Assembly: GCA_025602905.1 (NCBI GenBank)
Contig: JAHLKI010000004.1
Span: 62,001-126,000, forward strand
Origin: Phlyctochytrium arcticum
Lineage: Eukaryota; Chytridiomycota; Chytridiomycetes; Chytridiales; Chytridiaceae
Direction: 5' to 3'
DNA: 64,000 bases
Shown: piece after piece, positions 20,412 through 34,900 of the stretch
Position numbering within the stretch: the stretch's first letter is position 1
Layout: each line of letters opens with the position of its first letter
Made by a program: the position numbers and the translations under genes
The notes under the pieces: model-generated
Database searches by the model: none
What the model saw: the letters and a program-made list of their open reading frames with translations, nothing else
What the model was told of the DNA's origin: nothing

Positions 20412-21548
20412 ATGTCTGGCTACGACCGAGCCCTCACCGTTTTCTCTCCGGACGGACATCTCTTCCAAGTCGAATACGTAACGTTATCTCAACCATTTCC
20501 TTCACCTGGACCATGACTGAACACTGAGTTTATAGGCATTGGAAGCTGTCCGGAAAGGAACGTGTGCGGTACGGTTTTGAAGGCTCAGATGATAAGTTGG
20601 TGGGAAAACTTATCTTCCATTGATAGGTCGGCGTGCGAGGCAAGGATTTTGTTGTACTGGGCGTGGAGCGGAAATCAGTCGCAAAACTTCAAGACTCTCG
20701 AACGATTCGCAAGATTGCCATGTTGGATGATCATATTTGTATGGCGTTTGCTGGTACGTTTTGATGAATGAGTGAATTTGGGTTGTTGTTGATGATGATT
20801 TGGGTTTATAGGATTGCAGGCCGATGCACGAGTTTTGATTAATAAGGCACGGATTGAGTGTCAGAGTCATCGGTTGACGGTCGAGGATCCGGTTTCGGTC
20901 GAGTACATTACGCGTCATATCGCTAGTATCCAGCAGGTAACGGAATACACTCGGAAGTGGTATCCAAAGAAAGGCAAGGGCTCATCCAGTCCCACAACAG
21001 AAATACACCCAATCAGGTGGTGTCCGACCCTTCGGCATTTCAACCCTCCTAATCGGTTTTGACGCCGACAAAGTCCCAAAACTCTATCAAACCGATCCCT
21101 CTGGCATCTACTCGGAATGGAAAGCCGCGACCATTGGCCGTTCGTCCAACACGGTCCGCGAGTTTCTCGAGAAGAACTATAAGGACAACATGAGCCGGGA
21201 CGAGACGATTAAACTGGCCATCAAGAGTCTGATGGAGATTGTGCAGACCGGATCCAAGAATATTGAGGTGGCGGTTATGGGCGAGGACTGTGTGCTCAAG
21301 GTTGGTGTTTTTTTGATATTGTACCCAGAAAGAGTTTGATTTTAAAGTGTGGATTTAGACCCTGGAGCCAACAGAAGTGGAGGAGGTGACGGCCATTATT
21401 GAAAAGGAGAATGCGGCAGAGGTAAACATGATTTACTAATTCTCTTTTTTTTCGTGACTGACTTTTTTATGCATTATTTTAGGCGGAAAAGAAATCAAAG
21501 AAGCGTGGTGATGCTTCATCGTCAACAGCTGCTGGATCTAGTTCTTGA
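20412..21548 (+). CDS. PSMA7: 20S proteasome subunit alpha type-7 (alpha4)
   Basis: Seven exons: 20412-20477, 20536-20568, 20627-20753, 20812-20936, 21001-21300, 21359-21421 and 21483-21548, all with GT-AG introns and a frame that closes to 259 residues. The N-terminus has the alpha-subunit signature ([20 protein letters not shown]) that forms the gate of the outer ring. The conserved core follows ([23 protein letters not shown]). The C-terminus is Lys/Ser-rich, as in this subunit. Alpha subunits are non-catalytic: they assemble the heptameric outer ring and bind the regulatory particle. The length is slightly above the roughly 250 usual for alpha4. Confidence 0.95.
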
Positions 21549-21800
21549 GTTTGGTCTTAATTTTGTAATTATAAAAAGAAACAATGGATGACCGGTACTG
21601 CTTTGTTTACATGTTGATGAGTTGGCAGGCGGCAAGAGCATCCTTTCCAGCTGCAAAGTCAACATCAGAAACAACATTTGTGAGGGCGTATTCAACGTTT
21701 TGCTCAAGGTTTGTATTTACATAAAGCTAAAATGTCCGCCGTTCGGCAAATCAAAAGGAGGAGTCCCAGTTATTTACATCAAGTACAGTTAAAAAAAAGG

Positions 21801-24800
21801 TTAGAGGGACATGGTAACCGTCAACCCTTTTCCGTGGACAAGAAAGGTTGGGGGTAGGTCCTGGGTCAGGACTTGGAGGTCGTGGAGGTAACAGGATGAG
21901 GCATAAACATCCGCGCCGGCTCTAAATTGGAGAACCACATTAGAACACACGCCTTCTGCCAAAAGCCTTGTCAAAAACGTTACCCTCGGTTGGGGGCCGG
22001 TAATGTCATTAATATTACTGCTGTCGTTGCGCGCGACGAGTGTTTTTGGAACAATTGATTGAGCACTGTGTGCTGGGTGCTCGGGTCCAGCGTTTCAAAC
22101 GTGGATGAGCCGTGGTAGGGTCGGTCATCAGAATCCGTCTCGGGACTTTGATCGGGGAAAGTCTCGTCAGTTGGACTGCATGTTTGCGGGAAAGAGGGGG
22201 TTCGAGACCGGACGGGACTCGTCGTCGATCCTTGAAACGCTTCGCTCATTTCATCGCTCCCATCGTCCGCGAGTGCCGCCTGAATCTTGCGTACATAGTC
22301 GTTGGGTAACCGAGTTGACATCACGGACGAGTACCGGCGCGGGAGCCGTATGGGGAGATTGTCCGTGCGAATTGTGGTGAGGGTCGGCACGGAAGGTGAC
22401 GATTGGGTCTGGTGGGATAGGGGAGGCATGAACCTTTGTCGACAAATCTTTTCGTAGTCCTGATAAAAACATAAAAACACAGTCATCAGTTTGAGTGTGT
22501 TGATACACGAGGGACAGGACGCGTTTACCTCGCTGTCACTGATTCCGAAGCGGGGTCGTAGCCACACCATTTTTATTTCAGCCTACAAAAGACCGTTGTT
22601 AACGCATGCTTTTCAAACAGACTCGTGCAGAATGCCATACCTTTATCCTTAATCCCTCCAACAAAGACTGAACCCGTGTCTGCTCCTCATCGGCCTCCTC
22701 CTCCTTCTCCACAAAAATCAGGACGCGCAGCTTATAATTTTGCCGCCAGTGGTCAATCATATGTAAAATTGTTCCAAGTTGGAGGACGAGGGTGTACGAG
22801 TCAAATGAAAAATTGTCCGGGTCGCCCGCCTGAGCCATTTGGACTGGCCATAAATCAATGTACCGCGTCTCCAGAACGGGGATTTGCTGCTGCGCTCCGC
22901 TTGAACGCGGGCCGTTGTTGGTCGCGGCGTAGCTTTGCGCGAAATCGGAGACTGAGGAGGAGGGAGATAACAGTGGTCTTTGCTCCGGACCGCCGTGATC
23001 TGGAGATCCGTCCGTGTTCGAGCCATTCATGACCACCGCTATACATCTAACGTAGTCAAAACAAGAGTTAGTCAACCACCGGCTCGCGATTTTCGATTGG
23101 CCCATAACCCAAACCTTTTCAGTTCCGCCATGGTATGAGCAAGGAACGATTCACCGCCTTCCTTTGTGCCCGGACGAAGCTCCGGATGCAACATCTCCAA
23201 CGTATCGAATCCGCGCGCGATTCCCACGGCCTTATCCAGTGCCAGAGCATCTTCAATAATCCCCACATAGTCCGTCTCGGAAATCACCGCATCAAAGTCA
23301 ATGGCCGAGGGCAGCGTGTCGGCGAGCGGGTCTTGCTCTAGCTCTTCTAACTGGTCGATCGAGTCTGACTGGATACTGTCTTTGGCGGGGTCAGAGAGCA
23401 TGTCGTATTCATGTTTGGGCGATTTTGGCTTGGTCCGTTGTTGATTGTTTTCCCGAAAGCCCAGAACGACGATATTTGGCTATGCCATACATGCAGGGTT
23501 TAGTATTTTTGTCCAACGCTGTTATAGCTGTAAAACTCCCCACCTTCATTCCACCCAGACCGCTGCTCATCAAGAGATTCTGCGCTCCAAGCCGCTCGGA
23601 AGACGCGACAACCACTTGCACGAATGCCTTGACTTTTGCAATGTCAATATAACGTAGCCATGCAGGAAGCTACGTCAAATACATAAGCTTTGAATCCTGT
23701 TAAAAACCCCGATTTCTGAAATACCTGCTGCTTGTACTCGGTCAAACAAGACTGCAAGTCTCCCTTGATGATGTGCGCGAGTATGAATAATCCGCCCTTT
23801 TTGAGGTCGTTCAAGAATTTGATAAGAAGGAAATCCTTGCGAGGGTCTTGAACCAGGACCAGAACCTGGAAAACATCCAATCTGTCAGCTGAGTCTCGAA
23901 AATACCCATTTGCTATGTTGATTTTCACCTGTGGCCGCCAAAACTGTAAAAACAATGAATGAGGGGCCACTTCAAAGTATGACAAGAAATGAAAGACACT
24001 CACTTTGACATGCTCCTTGCGAAGATCCAAACGAAGAAGGTATTTTCTTGACTGATGAACGTCTATTGTTAGATAATCCAAAGTCCCCCTGAAGATTTCA
24101 TCGCATGCCCGCACCTGATGATAAATGAGGGACTGCGTGACATCTCCCCACAGTTTGGGCGGAGCATAGTAATGGATCAAACTAAACACTGCCGCCGCCA
24201 GCAGGCAGGAATAAAGGGCGTGCAAATGATCCACCACAAACATGGCAACCATGCATCCAGAAAATCCGGCAAAAGCCGTACGCCAATTGAACAACTCAAA
24301 GTTTGGCCGAAAATTGGGCGAACCGGATGCCCGAAGCAACAAGCATGCCAGATTTAATACCCCAAACTGCAAGAAAAAGTCAGTATGCGCCGTGCCGGAG
24401 CGTTGCGGAAGAGCATTACTCACAGTCAGTAAAGAAAACATGGTGACAAAGGGTGCAATCTAAAGTCACAGTGAGAAACACTACTTTGATAAACTTGACA
24501 AGGATGTGCTTTACCTGATTGATGTCTTCCACGCAGACCAAAACGAGTTGCATCATTCCAAAGGTCAGGAAGAACCCACGGACTGGCTCATCCTTGGCAT
24601 TGCCATGCTTGAAAAACGAGAGACCTGGCAGAAGGTCGTCTGTGCTAATGTCAGATATATATATGCTACTATAGTGGGACCGGGGTTGGACTGACCTTTT
24701 CCAATGGCTTGAAAGATTTTGGCGGCTCCAATAAGACTACCGAGGGCGGAAAAGAATGATGTAGCAGCGACACCCACCGCCACCAGTGGAGGAAATATGG

Positions 24801-26129
24801 CAATCTGAATTCACGCAGTTGGCGTTAGCTCGTGAAGAAATCGACCGCTCTATTCTCCTACATTTTGCATGATTCCCAAGTCGTGAAGAAGCATGTCTCG
24901 CCCGATTGATCCCGCGAGGAGTGTAGCCAGACCCACATATGCAAAATAGGTGGAAATAAGTGCCGTTAGTGTGCCTTTAGGAATGGATTTGGAGGGGTTC
25001 TTCAAATCTCCACTCATAGAAGCCCCGGCCAGGACACCAGTGCAGGCCGGAAACACGATGGCAAAAACTGTCTGAAAGTTTTGCTGCACACCCAAGTCTG
25101 ACGAGAAGTGTGGGAAAAAGTTGTCCTTGAGGGTCTGAAAATTGAATCCCAGAAAGGTGACCTCGCTGATGGGATCATAGAATGGAGCGCGGAATGCAAG
25201 GCTGCCTACAATGGACAGGGTCGAAATCAACAGAATGATGGCCAAGAAAAGAGCCGCGCGGGCAAACATCTGATGCATCCAAAGATTAGCTGCCTGAGGC
25301 GAGGAGATGATGTACATACATGGCTGAACTTACCGAAGATCCCACCATGCATAGAGCTAAGCAAATCAAAGACACGATGGTAGCATACAGTAATTGCCAC
25401 CACCGTCCTTCAGGGAGGATTTGTGCCATTGTACCCGTGTCTTGTCCAAAGGAAGAGAGTAGCGGTTCAACGAATCCCAACAGATTCATGGCTCCCGTCA
25501 ACAGGGTTCCAAGGAAAAAAATAATCCCGATCGATCCGCCAAATTCGGGACCGAGACAGCGGGAGATGAGATAATAGGCACCTGCACGAATGAAGAGATA
25601 TGAGGAAGATTGGCCATTTATTGATAGAGCATTGGACGTACCCCCTCCCTTCACCTGCCCATTCGTACTAATGGCCGACAGTGAGAGTGCCGTTGTGCCC
25701 GTCATGAAATACCCTGTCGTAAACATTGCGAGAGTTCCCAAAAGTCCGGCCTGGCCTACGACCCAGGGAAATCGCAAGAAGACAAGGACACCCTGGGGAC
25801 AACATGCAGCAGTCAGCGGATGGGGTTGCAACTCTGGAATTCATCCTCAAAAGGATGCAACGGCCACTTACCCATATTGATAAACAAACAGGTATAAACA
25901 CACCTTCCAATGAACCTAAATTGCCTCCATCGGTGGATTGCTTTAGCGCATCAGCAGAAGCTGATGAGACTGGGCTGATCTGAAGAGGCACCAAGGCCTC
26001 TCCAGAGGCTGCTATACTATCCGGTAGAGGTGGTGCGAGCGGTTGCCGCTGCAATTCGCGACTAAAGTAGTCCAATTGCGAGCCGACCCGCGACATAAAC
26101 TTGGTAGGGGAGGCAGTTCCTGGCCTCAT
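21801..26129 (-). CDS. VHC1: Cation-chloride cotransporter, Vhc1/SLC12A9-like
   Basis: Multi-exon minus-strand gene (at least 15 exons) from ATG 26129 to TAA 21801-21803. The last intron (GTAACG...TTTAG, about 21920-21990) leads to the final exon encoding QDLPPTFLVHGKGLTV. The membrane core shows SLC12 landmarks: LEGVFIPVCLSIW joined to GVLVFLRFPWVVGQAG, GAYYLISRCLGPEFGGSIG, GASMSGDLKNPSKSIPKGT and ASGSPNFRPNF. The cytosolic part starts KYLLRLDLRKEHVKFWRPQ and includes LKKGGLFILAHIIKGDL and GLGGMKPNIVVLGF. These are closer to SLC12A9 and yeast vacuolar Vhc1 than to NKCC or KCC. The expected role is coupled K/Cl transport at an internal (vacuolar) membrane. A Ser-rich insert lies before the end. 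Confidence 0.9.
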
Positions 26130-27367
26130 AGTGATTCTTGGGCGTAACTTAAAGCGACGAGTATGTTTCCATTTGCTGGTTTTGTGTATGGACGAAATGC
26201 CAGGTTGGAGAGGAATTCAGTTTGACTGGTGGGTCCTCGAGGTCGCCGCGTCGGGGCTACGCGCTTCCTCAATTGACTTGCAGGGAGCGTCATCTCAGCG
26301 CCACACCGTTACAGGAAGGCCCTGGGATCTGGGAACCGTGCACTCTAAAAATAAAGTAGAGTAGGAGAGTCGTCGAGTAGACTCTTGACATTTTCCGGGA
26401 AGAGAGATAGTATCCTAGACTTTTGCCGAGATCCAAAGTTAAAGTTGATTTAGAAAGTAGGATTCAGGACTTTGCGTCCAGGGCTCATCACTTCGGAGGG
26501 CAGCGGCAGGTTTGACGCGTCAGGCGCGTTAGCAGAGGAGCGGACGCGTCGAATAAATCCAAACGTCAAAAGTGCCCACGAAGCAGAACAAACAGAATCA
26601 CGGAAATGCCAGCAGCACAAGAGAATATGGCAGCGGCGGGATCTGGGGCCAAAGTCACAATGGCAACATCCGAACATCCGGCGCATCCGGCTGAAAATGT
26701 ATTGGACGGGTAAGCCAGTATCCATTCCATATTGTTATGTTTCATTGCCAATTGATGCATCCATCGAGATAGGAGTAGTAGGACTTTCTGGGTGTCTACC
26801 GGACTTTTCCCCCAAGAATTGATGGTCACAATGCCCGCCTTGATTACCGTACGCAAGATTGTCATAACATGCATGAAAGGTAAGGTGATGTACATTTTGC
26901 TTGGCCCATTCTAGATGTGCTGAGATTCGACCTTTAGTGGGTCGAATATCGGTCGAGTGCTGTTCTACGGATAAAGCACAACATTTCGATGGCAAAGTAA
27001 CCCAAGGTAAGTGAAGTGACATCTCCGCATAGTGAGGGGGATTACTCAATTACATGATCCTCGCAGATTTAGAGGAGAGTGAACAAACTATTCAGACATG
27101 CACCATCACACCAGCAGTAGAGACACAAACGGCAAAGCACATTAGAGTGGCAGTAACAAAGGGATTCTCGCCATTCATTGGCATACAGAAAGTCATTGTT
27201 TATGGAGACTCGGGTTCTTCGGTCATGACGGTGGAGTAGCGAGAAAGGCAACACACAAACAGCACCAAGGACCGGCAAAGTTGGAAGCGAATGATACTTT
27301 TTATTTACATATGAGAAAGGAAACAGAGTGTATGCAACAGCAGCGGCAGCAACAAATAAAAGACTGG
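26130..27367. other. Intergenic, possible small membrane-protein gene on the minus strand
   Basis: Upstream region of the SLC12-like gene. On the minus strand an ATG at about 27203 opens a segment with a hydrophobic stretch (FVTATLMCFAVCVSTAGVM). A second ORF at 26566-26895 carries another (AAIFSCAAGISVILFVLL). A basic tail (WALLTFGFIRRVRSS...) follows in a different frame, ending at 26450. These could be exons of a small multi-pass protein, but the splice sites do not resolve cleanly, so no gene is called. Confidence 0.3.
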
Positions 27368-28554
27368 CTAGGTGCTGGATTTCAGCTGGGCTGCGCGGGC
27401 CTTGCCACGCGCTAGGAGAGCAAAGATGGCAAGCGTAAGAGTGGCGAATTGATCCTTGCAGACAAACAGAACCGCTTGGCAGATAACGGCCTTGACGATT
27501 TGTGGTTGTAAACCCTATGAAATATCAATAAACATGTCGCGGCGTACTTTTTGAGAGAACGCGTACCTTGTACCACCCGGCAATCCCTTCATTCTTGAGC
27601 GTCTTTTGCAGAATATCCGCAGCGCTCTTGTACGTGAGGTTTTCCTGATCCTTGGCCGAAAGACTCGCCATGGTCTTTGGTGGCTTCCACTGCATTCGCA
27701 CCTTTGCCATGATGTATGGGTCTAGAAACAGCTCAGAATACCTTCCAAATATACCGGAAAGCGCGTTGTAACTTACATGTAACTACTGTTGCCAAAGCCT
27801 TTGAGATGGCACCAATGACAAACGTTTGCCCCGCAGTAAGCATCTTCCCATCCTGCCTCTTCATAAAGATGGTCTTCAATCTCTCAAACATTCCATATGT
27901 GATGGCCGGGTTGACGCAAAGAATGAGCGATGCCTGAAGCCCCTTCCAGAGTCCGCCGACACCCTCATCCGCAACGATTTTCTTCATTGTATCCAAAAAT
28001 GATAGATGCTCTTCTTTTGACGCCGTTTGCTGACTGAGTCGGCCGTTAGTACGGGGTGACATTCTCGTCATATCTTGGCCGGGCCACTTACCGAGTTGTT
28101 ACGACGGCAACCGGCAAAGTACACAGCTGGCTCATGGCCCCCGCAATTGCACCCAATACCAGCTCCATGCTTGTCGATATCTCCCCGGGGACGCGCTTCA
28201 GATACGATCCCCGGACGTAGGAGTAAAAGTAAAAGTACGAGAAGGAACTGAAAACAGTCCCGAGGAGTCCCGCACCCAATCCAGAATACAGCCCCGGTAG
28301 TCCCTCAGATTTGACAATCTTGACGACAGCATCCATCACAGAGTCGTAATGCTGTCCTGGATTAAGATGCTTCATCTCCTTGGTCTGCACTTGCAGGCGC
28401 GTTTTGATTCTGATGGTAAACAAAGTTCAGTAACATGTCGTCTAACGATTCAAAGGAGGCGGAAAACTTACACATCAAGCGGATATACTGCGCTGTTTGC
28501 AGACAGCGCACCGAGGGCTCCGGCGGTGGCATTTTGAAAAGGTGTCAATGGCAT
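27368..28554 (-). CDS. ANT1: Mitochondrial-carrier family protein, peroxisomal ATP/AMP type
   Basis: Five exons: 28472-28554, 28092-28409, 27777-28033, 27567-27721 and 27368-27514, giving 319 residues. The intron before exon 3 has a perfect TACTAAC branch site. Three carrier repeats are visible with PxD/PxxxxK-type motifs: VYPLDVIKTRLQ, LPVAVVTTRQQ and TYPYIMAKVRMQ. The closest resemblance is to SLC25A17/Ant1, the peroxisomal adenine nucleotide carrier (NPAITYGMFERLK; FVIGAISKALATVVTYP; GWYKGLQPQIVKA). The expected role is ATP import into peroxisomes for fatty-acid activation in exchange for AMP. A related mitochondrial carrier cannot be excluded from sequence alone. Confidence 0.85.
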
Positions 28555-28974
28555 GTCGGCGGTGCGGGCGACCAAAGGTGTCACCGGTCAAAGTCAGAGT
28601 CGAGGAAGAAAGTCAGGCAGGAAGTGTCGGCGAAGTCGTTTTGTCGTCGGGGGGTTTGCTGCCGACGCGAGAGGTTTTATACGTACAAAAGTCAGCGTCG
28701 GGTAAAATAGGAGGGCGGCCGCGTTCGTCGGCCGACTCGGCTTCGTAGCCGGTTACACCAGAATGACACGACTGGTGGCACGAGGAACGTGACAAGGGAC
28801 CCCTGTGGCTGGCTATCACTTTAACCCCATTTCCCTTTAATGAAAACCTGTCACTTTGAGTTTCTGGATTTTTGGAATCTGGATTCTGGTTGAACCTGGG
28901 TGTCTTGAATGTCCTCAGTAAATGATTAAACGAGACTGGCACGGATACCTTGAAAAGTCTTTGACAACGGCCGG
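28555..28974. promoter_or_regulatory. Divergent promoter region between carrier and DNA-PKcs genes
   Basis: 420 bp between two divergent starts. No TATA box or recognised operator seen. Confidence 0.4.
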
Positions 28975-31900
28975 ATGAGTGCTACGGAACGCCTGAGGCG
29001 CTGCCTGGCAGAACTCAATGACTCCCTATCAGACCCATCTGGAAGCGCAAACTCAAAATCCCTTGCCGAAGATGTAGAGGTTGCCATGCGCGATCTGGAG
29101 CGAAAAGATGACGGTTAGTTGATGTTTCTTGGAGTAGATACCATGGGGAATAGTGTCAGTGGGCGTATGCACCATCGAACAACCGTCTGTTTTGGAGCAA
29201 AGGGCATCAACCTCTGCCTCTTCAAAACACATTTTGTCCTCTAACGCCTACAATGTGATGCTAATTTGGGGCATGTTGGTATTATAGTTGTTGCAGTACG
29301 ACTTCTATTTGATTCAGATCGAGGAGCTACCCATTTTCTCCGACTCGCCTTGGGCAACAAGGCCCATAATGATGCAAAGGCAAAGCTATGTATGGTACTA
29401 GCTCGGTATCTGTATTCTTCTACGACTTCCTTACGAGAGTACACTGGGATTCTCAAGGTAACCTTTCAAACATTTGTGTTTCATGTAGTTGTAGCCACTT
29501 ATACAATTCAAATTGGAACGATAGTCCATTGCCATCTCCCTGTTTAATTCGGGCAAGGAATCCTCCAAAGCCAAAGAATCGGCCGTAAACTTGATGTACG
29601 CAATCCTCGATCCAACCTTGAAATTGACAGACGCAAAAGACGGCGATGTGCCCAAGATCTTCAAAGCGTGCGTAAGTTAGCCCGGCCGAAAGAAACACCA
29701 ACTTACCGGCAAAATATTTAGCTTTTTCCAAACCTACGTTCGCGAGCAGAGCAAGCTTACAGCGTCCGTAAAAGGGGCCTTGTTGAAGATCCTAGGCAAA
29801 CTGAGTCGGGATTTCCCTGACTGCGCAGATGCGACAACCATGTCGCAACTGCAGCGTATCATGACGCAGACCATAACAACAAGCGAAACCAAAGAGTTTG
29901 ATGCACCGCACTTGGAGGGCGGCATTTTGGGTATAAATGACTTTCTCTTCCGTGAAGGTACGAGTCATGGATGTTTGCCGAACAAAATCACAAACTTGAT
30001 TGATTCCACGCACAGAGTTGAAATTTGATGGCAAAAATCTTTGTAACCAGGCTGTACGAATTTTACAGCGTTTGGCCTCACAAACACGATTTGCGGTGAT
30101 TCGAGCGGTGCTACAACTTCTTGTGGATCATGCAAAAGACATGTCAGAATCGATCTATGAAGATTACCGCAATGTTTATACCAATGTTCGTGCCGCTTCC
30201 CAACATGGCAATAACGACGTGTCCCGCATTGGTTATCGCGCGACAGATCAGGTGCTGAAAGCTGTATCCACACAATTGAGGATGCGACCGGATGATCCTG
30301 AAGCCAAGAAATGTTTTTGGGTATGTTACTGTATGCTGATGCGTACTTCATTTCCAGCACCAACAGTCAATTTCAGTGGTTTATGCGACAGTTTGCGGAC
30401 ACTCTGCAGCAAGATGATGTCAAGTACAAGGAGATTTCGTTAGCGATCAGGGGTTATGGGTTTTTTGCCGGCCCCTGTAAGGCATTGTTGGAACCTGGGC
30501 AGTTGGAGATCCTTGTGAAGCAACTTGTCGGAAAAAATGCGTTTATTATGTCCGAGTACGTTGGGGGGCTGATTTCGACTCCCATTGCATATCCTAACGC
30601 CGTTGCAGAATGGGAGACGAGCGTCAGGATTTCCTCAACAATATTCCGTCATTCTTAGAAGCATATGCATCTATCGCTGCGGAGTTGGACCACATAAGTG
30701 ACGATTTCATGATGGCAATCGGTTAGTTGCTTATTTGGGCTTTCAGCAGTTTGCCTAACCTGAAAAATAGAAACCACCGCCAGGCTGACACTGACAAAGT
30801 ATCCATCAATGCTGAATATTTATCGAGATCTGGCTGCATCGGCTCTCCGAAATCTCATATCTTCTTTACACCGAAAGGGTGGTGCTGGTCGTTCATTGTG
30901 GTCACGCCTAGGTATGTTGGAGAGATCTGATGCCCCCTTTTGCGAATAGGCGAGGTATACTGATTTTGTTTCGCTATAAGCTTACGAAGCGGTGGTTCTC
31001 ACATGTACTGCTCGTGTTGACAACGGTGGGAACGCAAATGCCCCTGAGACATTTGCGTTTGAAGACTATCTCCACTTTTGGGAGTCTTTGTTCCATCGAA
31101 CATCCCTAGAACGCAGTCAAAATGACCCAATTGCACAGAAGGAGATGGATAGCATGCTGTTTGACGAAACTATCAAGGCTATCATGCAAATTCCAGCAAA
31201 TTTGAACTTGACGTTGACAGAGGTGGAAATACTCCCCCCACCCGTATCTGCACAATTGGACCAAGGTGACGCCACCACCGACGATGCCACTTCATCCACA
31301 CAGGCACTCGTGAGCGTTGCTGGTCGTGAAGGAGAGTCCAGTCTCTGCGCATCAAATCCAATAGATATCAGCATCCTGACTACATTTGCAAAGTTTTGCG
31401 ACACTTTTCTGACTCAACCTGAGAATGACAAGCGCTTCTCTCCTTGGGCGTATATGGTTGCCGACAAATGGATTGAGTTGTCGCTCAGAAACCCGTTAAT
31501 CAGCGGCTTCTATAATCTCTTTGGTGTTGTTGTTGGCCTTGTCAAAAAAGGTGGAATGTTGAAGGGATGTGTGAAACAGGAACGTTTGGGGCTTGTGCAG
31601 GTATTCACGATCGAATCCTCAATGAGATCTATGCTGATATTTCATGACAGGCGGGCGAAGTTGAGGATCTTTCTCCGGATGCCACTCCGCAACAAAAACG
31701 ATTATTTTTACTGTTCACAAATTATATCCATCAAGTTCTAGACGGATTACAATCATACAAAGATGAGTTACTGGCTAGTTGCTTGCGCTCGGTCCTTGCA
31801 AGTCCCCCCACCCTAGTTGCATTGAGCGACCTTGTGTTACCGCTGCAAACAGCATTGAAATTGGGTCTAAGTTATCCACCGCTGGCAACCATCGCTATCA

Positions 31901-34900
31901 ATTGCCTCGAGTCATGGCTGGATGCTCTCAGTACAGACAATGACAGTCTGCCAGCAGGGAGTGAAGCATCGGCTCGGCTGAGAGAGCATTGGCAAAGTAA
32001 TGTTTTGCAACCTTCATTTAAGGAGATCCTCCCAGGCTTGACCGACTACCTTGTTCATGCCGACGGCGATGGTGTTGGCGACGACGGGGGTTCATCAAAT
32101 GCCAGTGCTTCGGCAACGCGGCCGAAAGCTCAAGCAAGCGGCCCGATTCTAGGAAAACCAGCTATCCGACGGGGCCGTGCACCTACGGCAGTCATTGGCC
32201 TGGTAAAACAGAGGGTCCTTACTTTTCACTCAATTAGCCATCTGATTGTTTGTACAGGATGACAATACAGGTTCTCAACTTGCAGATCTTCGGTTTCGTA
32301 TTGTATCTCTACTGGGGGCTGTGGGTGGTCTCAACAGATTGGTGGTAGGAGATCCACTCTCAACGAAAAACACCAATCTTTTGGCTTGGGATATCGAAAA
32401 ACGGGTCTTCTTTGATATTCCGTTCAAAGAAATCAACTGTCGGATATTCTTGGGTACGTACCTTCCAGATTCAAAAAAAGCCGCTAGCTATGAACATTTC
32501 CTCTTTGTAGATGATCTGATGCCTCGAGTAATGACGCTAGCTGAAAATTCTCCAGACAGGAAAACGAAAGTTGCTGCAGCGGAATTATTTCATGCGTGTG
32601 TCATTGTGATGATTGGGCGCAGCGCTACCCAGATGATGAATGTCAAGAATGCTACATCAGAAGCGAAGCCAACTCCGTTCCATAAACTTTATGCCAAGAT
32701 ATTCCCCGGCCTAATACGCCTTGGTATCGACATTGACCGTGTTGTGCGTGATCTCTTCCGACCACTCACCTTTCAGATCATTCATTGGCTAACCAAAAAT
32801 GCTCAAGCCGAGAATCCTGAAACCATGGCCATGCTGAATGCCTGCTTCGAGGGAGTGAAAGATCCTCACGGACCTCTTCGAGAATTCTCTGCTGAATGTT
32901 TAGCCGAATTTCTGACATGGTCTCTCAAACAAGCCAAACCACAACATCAGGAGAAAAATCCCGTCAATGCCAAGAGTTTGTTCAAAAGACTTTATCGGTT
33001 CCTCCTTCATGCCGACCCGCAGAAACGACTTGGCGCGGCTCTCACCTTCAACAAACTCTATCGCGTATTTCGGGAAGAGGCTCATCTCGTCAACCAATTC
33101 TCATTTGAAATTCTGTATCACTTACTGGCATCAATCAAGCTTGCCGATACAGGCACTGCAGGGTCTGCGGTACCGCCAGCAACAAAAAGCGCTATTAAGC
33201 ACATCATGAAAATTATCAAAGTGAAGGCCAATATGTTCCGCTCTGATACTGGGGGAAGCAGATCATTACGACGTGGATTCCCAGGTCTTGACACATGTGA
33301 TCTAGGCGGTTTGGCTGACTGGATTTTTGGAGAAATTGGAAGAATTGAGGTAGAATACTCTCAGACCTGCATGGAATTGTTAATGGAATTGATACCGCTC
33401 ATTTCCAGTAAGGTGCCAGTACCTCTAAATCTTTGTTGTTGTTTGCTAATTTGGTATCGTAGCCCCTGCGAAATGGCTACAAGATAAGCTGAGTGTCGAC
33501 CCTGCGTACCTCCGGCAAATACTGGAAAAACATTCTCTATCTATACCGCATCGAGAGGCTTTCCACTCCAAAAAGTTCTCGAATTGGCTACGGCAATTGG
33601 GTGCTGCACTGAGTGGTTATACTTTCGTAACATCCTCACGGTTACTCACACCCTCAGCGGCCCAACAAATGGCTACCTCGGCGCTTTTCCCTGCGGCAAT
33701 CTTTTTTGTCGACAGAGTTGCACTCACAAGCGATGAGCTGGACTTCGTACCTGCGGCCAGACTGTATTTCAACTCGTTGCGAACATTTACAACAATCAAG
33801 TTGTTCGATTTTCTTGACACAGTGCTGCTTGGCGAATCATCTAGTGCCAGCAACCTTGATCAAATCGACCTATGGAATCCTAATTTCTTTCGGTTGTTGG
33901 CAGTATGTGTTTTCAAACCAGACGAGGCGGGTTTTCCGATTGAAAGCGAAGAAGTCAAACAACACTTGCCACAACGGGTTGCAGCCATTGTGCGTAGAAT
34001 ATCGGAGAGTGTTTCTGCGGCGCACAGGCGCCTGATGATACAGACTATGGCGGCGCATTTCGTACTTCCTGAGGCGAACCTTGCGTTATCAGCTACAAAG
34101 CACATCAGATATCGACCCGCCCTGCTTCAAGCTATCTTGGGACTCAGGCAGCTCCTGGAAGCGGGAATCGTTCAAGATGTTTTGAAGGCTTGTGCCGGAA
34201 CCAGCAATGATCCCTACACTTTTGTGAAGTCAACTCTGACAGCTTTGACTCTGGAGACGGACCCGGGAATCGTGCCGATTGTTGGGAACATAATCGAGAT
34301 AATATTGCAGATCGATGACTTGCGCCAATGGTTTTTCGAAGTTGTTCTGGTATGTGGATGCCGCTTTATGCAACGTACTAGCCATCCTCTAACCTTCCTT
34401 TTAAGTGCCCGACATCTGAAGAGGACATCAATGCAGCAAATGCCTTTTACGTACGATATGCATCGTTTGTGAGTGTGACCGATATTGGAAAACATGTTCC
34501 CATTTTGACTTCAACATTTTTGTAGATCAATCCTACAGTTGCAGCTAAATTTTCCTCCATTATCGACTTGAATGGCCAATCGATCAGATCCAAGTATCTT
34601 GTCAAGATGGTCTTGCCAGGTCTCCTAGGCACTCTAATTACCAACAAAAAGAGGAGTCAAGAGCAGTGTGAACTATTTTTGAATGAGGTTTGCATTACAA
34701 TTGGACCAAAATGTTGAGATGACTTAACGGTCACTAGATTCGCCAAAATGACAAATATCTGAAATTGTTTTCGCAAGTATTTGCGCCTGTGGAACTCCTT
34801 CGCTTATGGAAAATGTTGTTTCAACTAGATCCGGATTTGGTTCGTAACTCGGCGAATCATGAATTCCGATTTGCCTTTAGCGAAGGGTATCGAAACATTC

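Noticed and set aside
21801..26129. NKCC- or KCC-type cotransporter
   Set aside because: The core and the KYLLRLDLRKEHVKFWRP start of the cytosolic part fit SLC12A9/Vhc1 better.
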